From: Diadema setosum
Lineage: Eukaryota > Echinodermata > Echinoidea > Diadematoida > Diadematidae
DNA length: 64,000 nucleotides
Direction: 5' to 3'
Assembly (NCBI RefSeq): GCF_964275005.1
Contig: NC_092696.1
Coordinates: forward strand, 25,736,972 to 25,800,971
The notes below the pieces were generated by a model. That model saw only the letters and a program-made list of their open reading frames with translations. It was not told the DNA's origin and did not search any database. A program made the translations under genes and the position numbers. Positions 49,024-58,300 of the stretch are shown one piece after another (the first letter of the stretch is position 1; each line of letters begins with the position of its first letter).

Positions 49024-49946
49024 TTACAACATATCCGACGAAGTCATAAAGTGCGCCGTCGGTGTTGTCACGTGATGTGAGATGAAGCACTCTAGCATTT
49101 TCATCCTCTGACGTTCCAATGCCAACTGTTCCGAGGCCATCCCTTCCATCCTCTGATAGTGCCCTTCAAGCAGTCGCACCTATACGTTAAATGTGACATT
49201 TTTATTGCTCAGTTGAATTATTGCCTAATTAAGTTGGGGCAGATAAGTATTAACAAAAATCATAGAACATATACAAACTTGTTATATACTGTAATTCCTT
49301 TATTCTAAGTTATTATTATCAAAATGTAGAGTCAGACAGAATTTCAATAATTTCTCATTAATGATCTATCTCTTTTATCCGTCATCAATGTACAATTGTG
49401 AATGATTTCAATTGATTTTGTGCTAATAAAATGCTGTTTGTAATTACTGAAATTGTAACTTATAATAAGTGATTAATTGATGACTTATACTTTAAATTGT
49501 CATTTGTGGACGTTGTAACACAACGCTGTTTGATTAACATTCGTGTATATAGAAACCAACTAAATAAAGTTACATAAAATGAAATGAAAATAATTATGAT
49601 AATTACCTTGTGTTGACGAAGACGCGTGTTCTCTTTTTCCAGCTCCAGCTTTTCTCTCTCGATTGAAATCCATTCAGCCCAGACATTGTCGTCTCTCACT
49701 CTCTTTGGCGGTGATCTTTTGCTCGGCAGATTAGTAGATATCGTACTACCTGGTCTGCTGCTAGAGTCGTCTGAACATCGTAAGCAGAAAGTTAAAAAAA
49801 GGGGGGCTGAATGAGAGTGATGTTGAGTCATGCATTCATGCAGACGACAAAATCATGGTACATTGGCTTATCATACGTTATCTAAAAGATAAATAAACGT
49901 CTACTAGTATATCTATCCAGATATATATACTATAGGATTATATATA

Positions 49947-50000
<54 letters not shown>

Positions 50001-50265
50001 TAAGGTAGTCCACGTGTTGGCAAGATAAAAAGATAAGTAACAAAGCTGCAACAAAGTTCATGCTGTATTCACCAACGGTTTATTTCTTCACGCAAATTTT
50101 CGAGCGTCTCGCTGCCCTTTCTCAAGTGTTGATACTGAGAGAACAATGTTGTTATTGTTCTCTCAGTATCAACACTTGAGAAAGGGCGGCGAGACGCTCG
50201 AAAATTTGTGTGAAGAAATAAACCGTTGGTGAATACAGCATGAACTTTGTTGCAGCTTTGTTACT

Positions 50266-50305
<40 letters not shown>

Positions 50306-51659
50306 TCTATGACCTATCTACTGCAGCTAGCTTAAAGCAGAGTTCAATATCTCATCAATAAGTAAATGAATACACAGCCCAATATGCTGGGAGTTAACGA
50401 AAACGCTGGCACCCTCTATAGTAATCCTGTGTAATTCCTTTGATCTATTGCAACTTGGCCTTTCGTTGTTTAACATTACACTAGTCTATTCATTCTATAC
50501 TGAGGGCCGTGTGGCCCACTGCCTGATTGTACAAGGATCAGTTTCTATCGATGTAGATTTAGATCTTTCCATATTGTATGCTAAAAGCTTACAAATTAAT
50601 TCTGTTCGACTGGACTTACTTATGAAAATGGCATTAAGAACGGCTTCGTGACTCATCCGAGTCACTTCTTCAGCTCTGTCTGGCTGGCGAGTATTCACCC
50701 GTGGAGGGTAAATTGGCGATGTTACTGCATTCCTTTATTGTTTGCTGCGTGGTTTTCACACGTAATTCCTGTCGAACAGATTTAATTTTGCACACTTTTA
50801 AGGACGAGGGATATGCCTTGGTATGGTCTGATTGTATTTGACTTCTTGGAGACCTGAATAATTATTGTCCCCGCATCTGAAGTAATCCGACGTCCGAGTG
50901 ACTACATCATGCCTGTCCACATATTCTAATAGCTCAACAATATCCTATAGGATATATGTTTCAGCTTGTAGTATGCCAAAACTTATCAGCCTATACCAAA
51001 TAATATTTACACTTCTTCATATTGGCACTATGCCAGAATGCACATGTGCAAATGCAAATTTTTCTTTTTACGCTTAGGCCTATATCACCATTCGTGAAAA
51101 GCTCACCTGTTTCTTCTACTCGACCTGTTGCCAGGCCAAGCAAACTGGAGACGGCGTCTTCCTCTGATGATAGGGTGTGCGCCCCTGGTTTGAAGAAAGA
51201 AGGTCCGCTCGAAGCACAAGCTGTATCAGGCTGGGAAGTATCAAGCCCCCCTTCGATGCCGTCAAGGGCGCCCTGACCGATAAACTCGAGGAGCCGCTCC
51301 TCCCAAAGCGGCAGCTCGGGAGGTGCCTCACCCCCGCCGGTTGCATTGGCCAATCTCTTTCTCTGTGCATAGTTCTTTTTTGCCTTTGATTTGAGATTGT
51401 TGAGTTTTGTCTTTAACTCCTCCACTGTGCGTTTTGACGTTGACACGAGGTTGACCGTGTCCGCGATGTTTTGCCACGCAATCTGCTTCATATGCCATGT
51501 CAAACTGGCACTCAGAGCTCCTTGAATTACGGATTTCCTGGAAAAAAGTTCCATTATGAAGACTTCGATCTCCTCCGTTGTGAAGTTTTCATTTCGCTTC
51601 AACTGCTTTTCGTCTTTGTGGCAGCCGTCTTTATTTGTCTTTTGTATAGACTTCGGCAT
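49024..51659 (-). CDS. Harbinger Myb/SANT-like DNA-binding partner (3 exons, 290 aa)
   Basis: This is the second Harbinger protein, related to animal NAIF1. In studied Harbinger elements it binds the transposase, carries it to the nucleus and recruits it to the transposon ends. I infer exons 51,659-51,107, 49,770-49,607 and 49,179-49,024 on the minus strand, with GTGAGC and GTAATT donors and AG acceptors, joining in frame (873 nt with stop). A Myb_DNA-bind_5-type domain spans about residues 22-125: NENFTTEEIEVFIMELFSRK, WQNIADTVN, then ATGGGEAPPELPLWEERL. The middle is acidic and serine-rich. A basic patch (KRSPPKRVRDD, about 203-213) could be a nuclear signal, and charged heptads about 217-272 suggest a coiled coil. 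I chose MPKSIQK as start; an upstream ATG at 51,701 would add 14 residues. No break was seen. Confidence 0.9.
49935..49997. repeat. (TA)n tract
   Basis: An interrupted TA run lies in intron 1 of the Myb-like gene, about 35 bases before the foldback element. Confidence 0.9.
50033..50268. mobile_element. Foldback palindrome in intron 1 of the Myb-like gene
   Basis: Two arms of about 115 bp are exact inverted copies apart from about two mismatches, with a loop of a few bases at GTTGTTA. Each arm reads outward from the centre through TTGTTCTCTCAGTATCAACA, GAAAGGGC, GAGACGCTCGAAAATTTG and CAGCATGAACTTTG. TA runs lie on both sides. No coding sequence is present. It is read as a foldback/MITE-type insertion into the Harbinger element; no certain target duplication is visible. 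Confidence 0.8.
50268..50303. repeat. (TA)n tract
   Basis: A TA run borders the right arm of the foldback palindrome directly. Confidence 0.9.
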
Positions 51660-51701
51660 TGTCGCTTTTTTCTCTCGGACATACAATGACAACAATAACA
51701 A

Positions 51702-52031
51702 CGAAGAAATATAATATACCGTTGATACCGGTACTCACAACGGGGTGGGGTGCCCAATGAACGCGCTGGTGAGTGGCTGTAAACGCAGTGAAGAGGAGCG
51801 CGCATTGAGGGCATATTTGCGCGTGTAATCATCATTTTGGCTTCTAACAACGCGTCTGATTGGATGGAATAACAATTAGATGGGAGGGACCTAAGATAAT
51901 TACAGGGGACTTAATCATACCTTAATTACGTCCTCAGAATACCGATTTTGCCCATGATTAAGGGGTAATTAACTTCATGACTTAATCACGAAGTTAATTA
52001 CAGACTTAATTACGACCTCAGAATACCACCC
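51702..52031. promoter_or_regulatory. Right Harbinger terminal region, likely promoter of the Myb-like gene
   Basis: It lies between the Myb-like start and the right TIR. It holds subterminal GGTATTCTGAGG copies and AATTAAG words in inverted order to those at 44,930-45,150 at the left end. In this family the partner protein binds subterminal repeats, so these are candidate binding sites. Its role as a promoter is inferred from position only. Confidence 0.4.
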
Positions 52032-52034
52032 CAT

Positions 52035-52143
52035 GCTGTCACACAGTTTCTGCGGTCCAGGCATGCCTGTAAATCTATCATGAATTGCAGAGGAAAAGTC
52101 ATGGTAGCCATGGCTTTGGCCAGAACCAGAAAATCTAGGTGAG
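52035..52143 (-). other. Exon-like open segment in the outer element
   Basis: On the minus strand a good acceptor (TATTTTCAG) at 52,144 is followed by an open stretch reading SPRFSGSGQSHGYHDFSSAI and ending KLCDSM at the Harbinger insertion point. Beyond the insertion the same frame stays open for about 20 codons to a stop at 44,823-44,825. It may be a captured exon or the remains of a transposase; I recognise no family. Confidence 0.3.
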
Positions 52144-52189
52144 CTGAAAATATATTGAAGGGAGATGAGCACTAGTATTAATGTACTAA

Positions 52190-52650
52190 CGTTAGTCTAA
52201 TGTTAGATGTAGGCCCTAAAGTTTAGAATAGGTCTACCAGATCTAAAGTTACAGAGTAGATCTAGATTCTAATCTATTGTTAACTGTTTAGTGTTAGACA
52301 AAATGTCAGTAGGCCTAATCTAACGTAATAGATCTAGGTCTAGCACTAACATTGGGCATAGATCTGTAGTCTAGCTTAAGTGTAACGTCAGAGTTCGACT
52401 AGGATCTAAGACGAAGAGACTTGACTTTATCGTCTAGTCCAGGGTCATGTGTCAGGGGCCAGGCCGGGCACTCCAAAGTTCAATTAGGGTACATAGGTGT
52501 CTACCTTATTTTTACACAGAATGCCATTCAATCTACAAGACCTAGTCTAGGTCTAGCGATAGGTCCTAGATCTTATAGATCTAGACTAACCAGAAAGTAG
52601 AAGAACTTTATAACCTGGTGGTGGTAACAATTCTCCTCCTATGGTCATGT
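52190..52650. other. Gene-free stretch rich in AGATCT/TAGGCCT words
   Basis: Words such as TAGATCTAG, GGTCTAG and GTAGGCCTA recur many times. This type of background is familiar from sea urchin intergenic DNA. No gene is seen. Confidence 0.45.
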
Positions 52651-53044
52651 GACATGTGCAGTTACTGCTTTTTTCTATGGGGAAAACAGCAGACTCCTGG
52701 CCGTCTGCAGTTACTGCTTTTTTCCGTGGGGAAACTACCCAGAATCAAGGGTGAGCCACCGCAGTAACTGCATTTTCCTAAATAACATATAAAAAAATAA
52801 CGGAAACATCATTTTTTCCTAGGTATTGTTAGACAACTAGGTATGGTGCATAATCATTATACCACAAAATTATTTTTTAATGTTTCTGTGTTTTTAAAGA
52901 ATCTGCAAAAAACACAAAATCGCATTTATCTCAGCTCAGCAGTTATGCAGTTACTGCTTTCTTCCGTGGGGGGGCAGTTCTATTGACCGATTCTGCCGAC
53001 CCCCCCTTCCCACTCCGATCCCCACCCCTCTCCCTACATTAGCA

Positions 53045-53612
53045 CGCGCGCAGAATGAAAAACTGATGCATGGTTGCTTTAGCCAATGGGCGTCTCGTAC
53101 TGAGTGCGCGAATGCTTGCTTAGTGCGCGAACCTTTGTTACAAGTGCGCGATAAACATGTTGCCCGTGGGGTGGGGGAGAGCAGGGGGGGGGGTCGGCTG
53201 AGACACCGAAATTTGAGCTCATGGCTGCGCGGTAAGCACTATCTGGGCACCCGTCCCGCTTCATCATGAATATTCATCATCTACATGTATCCGTAATTTA
53301 CCGTTGAAATACATATTTTTTTATTTCCCGGCAGCGTTTTTACATTTCTCGGCAAAACTGAACATTTTCCCATCTCCCGGCGAGATGTTTTAACATTCCC
53401 CATTGATGCAATTTTTCGAGATTTTTACATTTCCCGGCCATACGTTTTACACGTATCCAACGTTCTGCCATTTACTAGTACAGTATCTTACTGCCTGATG
53501 AATATTCATGATGAAGCGGGACGGGTGCCCAAATAGTGCTTACCTGGCTGCGCCCAGTGCCATAAAATGTCTGCTGCCCTCAACGAACCCGAATCGGTCA
53601 ATATACTCTTTT
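53045..53612. repeat. Duplicated block, copy A (interrupted by a MITE)
   Basis: From GCGCGCAGAATGAAAAACTG to GAACCCGAATCGGTCAATATA it matches 55,454-55,695 closely once the 314 bp MITE and its duplication are removed. The left part next to 53,000 is degraded relative to copy B. Confidence 0.8.
53231..53544. mobile_element. MITE with 49 bp TIRs and 9 bp target duplication
   Basis: The TIRs begin GGTAAGCACTATCTGGGCAC and end ATGAATATTCATCA; the two copies differ at one base over about 49 bp. The flanking direct repeat TGGCTGCGC (53,222-53,230 and 53,545-53,553) is exact. Inside, TTTTACATTTCCCGGC-like words recur. A 9 bp duplication with long TIRs fits Mutator-like (or Merlin-like) elements; the assignment is inferred. 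Copy B at 55,6xx shows the empty site. Confidence 0.85.
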
Positions 53613-53740
53613 GACTGGTTGGGGATCCAGGGTAGAGGTCAAAGAGATTATACCTAGCCTATAGAGTAAGTAGTCGCCATACGCGTGCGTACAAATAGTG
53701 CGTCCAAAATTGAAGAGGGAGCCCACAATCAGTTCCCGCG

Positions 53741-53985
53741 TGTTTTTTTTTTAGACGGCACAGATTGGGGAAACTAAAAATCTATCGGGGACCCTATCCC
53801 TAAACCTAACCCTAATCCTAATCCTAACCCTAACCATCAAACCCTAACCCTAACCCTAACCCTAACCCCAACCCTAACCCTAACCCTAACCATAACCATA
53901 ACCAAAAACCCTAACCCAACGTTTTTCCCATAGGTTTAACACGCGCCATGCCCCAATCTGTGCCGTCTTAAAAAAAAAAAAAAAC
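53741..53985. mobile_element. TIR element filled with telomere-like repeats
   Basis: The ends are inverted copies over about 27 bp: a T run, then AGACGGCACAGATTGGGG at the left and its complement at the right followed by an A run. About 130 bp of the inside (53,791-53,925) is CCCTAA repeats with variants (CCCTAAT, ACCATA, CCCCAA). No coding sequence is present. The bases beyond the homopolymer runs do not give a clear target duplication. Confidence 0.75.
53791..53925. repeat. Interstitial CCCTAA (TTAGGG) telomere-like array
   Basis: About twenty CCCTAA-type units, several diverged, lie entirely inside the TIR element. Because it is bounded by TIRs on both sides, it is not a chromosome end. 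Confidence 0.9.
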
Positions 53986-54904
53986 GCTTCCCGGCACTGG
54001 ATCTAAGTCTACGTTCAAGTCATATCTTCTCATATCATATGTGGAATGATATGTTATTCTTCATTACACATTTTCATTTTCAGAATCACAATGTGGTTAA
54101 TTGTTTAAATATTAGTTTCTACGATGATATCATAACCATTTGAACCATTTGGTAGAGTGCAGACCTTTTTGTTATTCGCAAAATAAACAGTGGGAACTTG
54201 GGTGTAGACTAGACAGTACTTGAGCATTATGACGTTTGTTTTGCGTACATTCCCACTCACGCCATAAACTCAAACAACATCAGCACCATTATGACGCTTC
54301 AACGTGACCATTGTGACGTCACAATAAAACAACGCAAGTTCACTGCGCCGAATATTCAAGTCGAGCGCGCATTACACAGTGCACTGCCACCAAAGAGATT
54401 TTCCCCAGTGACTGCTAGAGTGCGGAGTCTTCATACGCCCTGTACTATTGTTTTGTGAGCGCAAGGGGAGCATTGGATGACAACGAGGCGGTACAACGGT
54501 AGGCTCACCCCTCGTGCTAACCCGCTAGCAAACGAGCAACCGAGGAGCAGCCAAAATCAAGTGCGTACTCGCGTAAAAGTTCAGAAGTTCGCGTAATACG
54601 CGCTGTAGAAATGTATACATCAAAGATAGTAGAGATATAAGATACGAAGGCGCGCGATAAAGATGGACACAAAATGGCTACCCTACATGACGATACAAAA
54701 GAGAGCTAAGTACAAACTCAGTACACCTAGGAACATCACTCATTTCCAAAAGTAATGGTGTTTTTATTATCTTAAAAAGATTTAAAAATTATAGTCGTAG
54801 CTTTTTTTCGATGAAGGGGATAATTTTGAAGAACGAGATTTTTGAGTAATAAGGATTATTTCGTGGAGGTAAAAATTTGGCAACAACATGATCTCACAAT
54901 CAAA
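53986..54904. other. Gene-free stretch
   Basis: No gene or transposon end was recognised. The word CAAAGAGATTTTCCCCAGTG near 54,391 is the complement of ACTGGGGAAAATCTCTTTG near 44,190, a hint of a shared old repeat. Confidence 0.5.
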
Positions 54905-55013
54905 ACGCTTGATAAACAACAACAACATCTTCAAAGACAGCGCGTCTCAGGCAAAGACACACATCACCTGAGACGCGCTGTCCCTGAAGCCGCTGCTGTT
55001 GTTTATCAAGCGT
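54905..55013. repeat. Imperfect 109 bp hairpin
   Basis: The 47-base arms ACGCTTGATAAACAACA... and their complement, with about seven mismatches, flank a 15-base loop. The arms end with the word CAGCGCGTCTCAGG, which occurs a third time just outside at about 55,020. Confidence 0.8.
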
Positions 55014-55406
55014 CAAGGCAGCGCGTCTCAGGTGATGTGCGTATACGCTTGAAGACCGCGCGCTGTCCATTTGTTTTGTACAGGATTAGCGCGCACTTTC
55101 GTGTCTTATTTATTAAGCGTCTTTGGTATACATAGTACGCAAAGTCCGCCATTGTTAAGTGAGCTATGGCGGCCCCCATGAAATCACTGACTCCATTGTA
55201 GAGTCCGCCCTCTAGTGGTGGGGAGGAGAAAAATCTCTTTGACTGCCACCTACTGATTAATAACTGTACAGGATCCGTGCAATGGCGGCTCCCACAACGC
55301 AAAATGGCAGCTCCCTCGCGCGGCTGCCTCCCACTGCCTCCCCAGTGCCGTATTGCCCGATTCTGTGACGCGCTATGTGTATTTTTGGCATGGGCAGCGC
55401 CATTAC

Positions 55407-55619
55407 TGCGGTGTCTCAGCCGACCCCCCCCCCTTTTCTCTCCCCACCCCTCTCACGCGCGCAGAATGAAAAAAATGATGCATGGTTGTTTTAGCCAATG
55501 GGCATCTCGTACTGAGTGCGCGAATGCTTGCTTAGTGCGCGAACCTTTGTTACAAGTGCGCGATAAACATATTGCCCGTGGGGAGGGGGAGAGTAGGGGG
55601 GGTCGGCTGAGACACCGCA
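55407..55619. mobile_element. Small TIR element within duplicated block B
   Basis: The TIRs read TGCGGTGTCTCAGCCGACCC at both ends, followed by C-rich tracts and CTCTCCCC. The inside carries GTGCGCGAA words. The related copy A at about 53,000 has lost most of its left TIR. Confidence 0.65.
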
Positions 55620-55695
55620 ATTTGAGCTCATGGCCGGCCGCGCCCAGTGCCATAAAATGTCTGCTGCCCTCAACGAACCCGAATCGGTCAATATA
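55454..55695. repeat. Duplicated block, copy B
   Basis: This is the uninterrupted counterpart of copy A, sharing GATGCATGGTTG, CTCGTACTGAGTGCGCGAA, and CGCCCAGTGCCATAAAATG through to GTCAATATA. It shows the state of copy A before its MITE arrived. Confidence 0.8.
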
Positions 55696-55942
55696 AAGAG
55701 AGTCTGGCCAACTGCTAAATTGGACGCCATGTCGTTACCGCGCGTATTACGCGTTACAGGGTTAGCGGGTACGCTCAGACGTAACAAAATAACCAAGCCA
55801 AATAAGGGGTAGTTAACAATGGGCACTGCGTCTGAGCGCACTTCAGTAACGACATGGCGCCTGTAGATCACGGGACCAGCTTTTGACCAATCACAGGCTT
55901 CAAAACACATAAGCCAAAAACCGAGTTGGCCAGACTCTCTTA
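55694..55942. mobile_element. TIR element with AAGAGAGTCTGGCCAACT ends
   Basis: The 18 bp ends AAGAGAGTCTGGCCAACT are exact inverted repeats. Inside, ACGCCATGTCGTTAC near 55,727 and the complement GTAACGACATGGCGCC near 55,847 form a second inverted pair. It starts exactly where copies A and B of the duplicated block diverge, as expected for an insertion. The target duplication is short and unclear (TA or TAA). Confidence 0.7.
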
Positions 55943-58216
55943 AAGGTGCATGGTCCCGGTGTTTTAGTCAAATGCGTACGCGGGCGCACGGCGCAAGTTT
56001 CCTATAGAGACCTACGCTATCGACTTCTCTTTGGCGCTTACGCTTTGGCCCACTTTCCCGAGTCCGAAGAAGTCCGATTCAGTGTAGTCAGTGGTCCGAT
56101 CACAGTTCGGCTCATGAATCGGCTGAGGGGGTGACAGCTGCTTTAGCAAACTTCTTTTGTGATGTCACAATAACAAGCGCATATGCACGCACCCTGGCAT
56201 TACTACAGACTGCGCGATGCGCAAAGAAGACAATAAAGGCAACGTTACTTGGCAACACCTACGCACTTTACTCTTGATGACAGCTCAACTTCGGTAATCA
56301 GTCAGACCGCAACGTCCTGAAAAGCCTTCGCATTTATCGTACGCGTATGCATGGACCTCGCGGACATGAATACGTAATGAGCTGGGAGACCACATTTTTA
56401 GAGTGTCTGTAAATCTAAACGACATTATCAATCTTCATGATGTATATATCGATAAAAAGCTGAAGAGTTGTACTTTGATGAAATTCGACCACTTGAAAGG
56501 TTATGACATATAAAATATACTGAACAAGGAAATTATAAAACACAAAATTTGCATATTTTCCATTCTTCTTAAGGGGTACACTAGACCGACGAAATTAAGG
56601 TGGACCAAAATGGAAGAGGTATAAAATGAAAGAGGAAATATCATTCTATGAAAACATAATGACTTTATGTGGACTGATCCTATGAACGGGTCAGGTTGGC
56701 GAATAAATCATTGCGTTGTACAGTTAATTCTTGACGAGATTTCAGTTTGCCGCGAATACGCGTTTCTGATTGGTTAATTCCCTCTGAGTGGAGAGTTGAA
56801 CGCACCTCGCGGAATGACAGTAAACGTGTACTCTACATAACAGTAATACACTGTGTGTAGATGACAGTGTAGGACCCTATGGTGTGTGTGTGTGCGCGCG
56901 CACAATGTATGTATACGCGCTCAGGTTCAGGCAACTGCAGCTGGTGTAAGATCTCCACGTAAACAACAAGAACAACACTCCACTCTGATCGACAGCTCAA
57001 CTTTGGCTTGAACTTTTTTTTTTTTGCCGGCACAACTAGATAAAAGTAGAGTGCATTAATAAGTAGCATACAAATCAATAATACAAGATCTAGCACTGTG
57101 TTTGCACACATGAGTTCTTTGGGGCTCTCTTTTTGGTATTAGAATAATTATTCCTTATTAATCCACTGTATACATTGCTGAGTAATTTATCTAATGATAC
57201 CCTGGGAGCGCATGTATCTCAAATTGCCACACTATGATTTTTACTCGACGAGACTTTCAATTTTTATTGTTTTCTAAGCGAGGGACCAATTCAGTTCTTA
57301 GTGTGCTGTTATAACAGGTATATCTAAAACGTAGACTATCATTCATGTGGTGATTCAACCTATGAACGGGTCGGGTTGGCAATAGATAGAAAGCCTTGTT
57401 CTAATTTGTCTCAGGGTCGTTTGGAAAATATCGATATAATGCAGAGATATGAATAATGATATCATAAGCTCATTCTGTATAATGTAAGCATTAAAAGGTG
57501 TGATTTATTTCAAATATTCACAAACCATGTCAATTGGTCACGGATAGTAGATCTTCATGTCGCCAATAAGTGAATCTCGTAGACCATGCACTTTGTCTCT
57601 GAATTATCTCGCAAAATCTCGGGTGCTGAGAAGGACATGCGCAAAAACCTGCGCGTACGATAAATTTTTGATTTGAGCTCATTAACAGCAGCGTTGCGGT
57701 CTGACTGTAATCTTCGCATCAATGCTAACGATGATCGGCAGTATCATCAACAGCGCCATCTACACTACCGGGACTATGCCCCTTTAATATACGGCACTGT
57801 GCCTCCCCACTGGACTACGCCCTCTTGTGGTATAATCTCTTTGGGTAGAGGTACAGACATGTGCGCGTGTCAATATGGAGGGTAAATCCATTGGGAGAGG
57901 TCGTCCACCGGCACTGCGCGTAATCACATAACAACTTGTCATAGCCAACTAGTAGAGCGCGGTGCCATCGGTTGCAGTATTATTTGGCAAACAATATGAA
58001 TTATGATATCGATCCCCATACTTCTTTGATTTATTTCATGTTCGTTTTTCTGTAAGCCTTGGTGGGAAAGGCACGCGGCATTACCAGATCCAACCGAGGA
58101 CTTATCTATAACCAATTAGTGTTGATTATGTGCTTATTAAATTTGGTATATAGGCATGTGTACTTGGCGGCCACTGTCAGTGAGCGGCCTATGCCAGCAT
58201 CTACTCCCCCCCCCCC
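55943..58216. other. Gene-free stretch
   Basis: No convincing gene is seen. A GTGTGTGTGTGCGCGCGCAC tract lies near 56,881. The word CCTATGAACGGGTC(A/G)GGTTGGC occurs at about 56,679 and 57,359 in direct orientation, perhaps ends of one old repeat. Confidence 0.5.
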
Positions 58217-58300
58217 AAAAAAACAAAAAACAAAAACAAAAACAAAAACAAAAACAAAAACAAAAACAAAAACAAAAACAAAAACAAAAACAAAAACCAA
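58217..58300. repeat. (CAAAAA)n microsatellite
   Basis: A C run (58,207-58,216) is followed by about thirteen CAAAAA units and then CCAAA-type units to about 58,350. Long low-complexity frames across it are artefacts. Confidence 0.95.

Larger units (their letters stand above)
44886..52031. mobile_element. Complete PIF/Harbinger transposon (7,146 bp)
   Basis: The 15 bp TIRs are GGGCCGTATTCTGAG at the left and, read inward, GGGTGGTATTCTGAG at the right. They are flanked by a 3 bp direct repeat CAT (44,883-44,885 and 52,032-52,034), the length used by this superfamily. The word GGTATTCTGAG with GATTAAG or AATTAAG after it recurs inside both ends (near 44,940 and 45,080; 51,945), giving subterminal repeats. 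Two convergent genes are carried: a DDE transposase (+) and a Myb/SANT-like partner (-), both with full reading frames after splicing. A foldback repeat and TA tracts have since entered the partner's intron. Everything seen is consistent with an autonomous, fairly young copy. Confidence 0.9.
44233..52977. mobile_element. Outer TIR element, about 1.6 kb without its nested insertion
   Basis: The ends are inverted repeats of about 30 bp beginning CTGCCCCCCCACGGAA and continuing AAAGCAGTAACTG, with one mismatch. They are flanked by the 4 bp direct repeat TTCT (44,229-44,232 and 52,978-52,981). The core word CCCCACGGAAxAAAGCAGTA is repeated again inside both ends (near 44,433 and 44,461; 52,660, 52,707 and 52,946), always pointing inward. 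Removing the Harbinger element and its target duplication leaves about 1,596 bp. No transposase is recognised, so it is probably non-autonomous. The superfamily is unclear: a 4 bp duplication occurs in several groups (for example Chapaev-like). Confidence 0.75.

Noticed and set aside
49460-49831. Single-exon 123-codon gene
   Set aside because: Only the part 49,607-49,770 is coding, as exon 2 of the Myb-like gene. The ends of the frame are intron read-through.
44883-52035. ATG instead of CAT as the Harbinger target duplication
   Set aside because: ATG is also present on both sides, but it would give TIRs of unequal length (14 and 16). CAT gives equal 15 bp TIRs.
53791-53925. Chromosome end
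   Set aside because: The telomere-like array is short, diverged and bounded on both sides by inverted repeats, with ordinary sequence continuing beyond.
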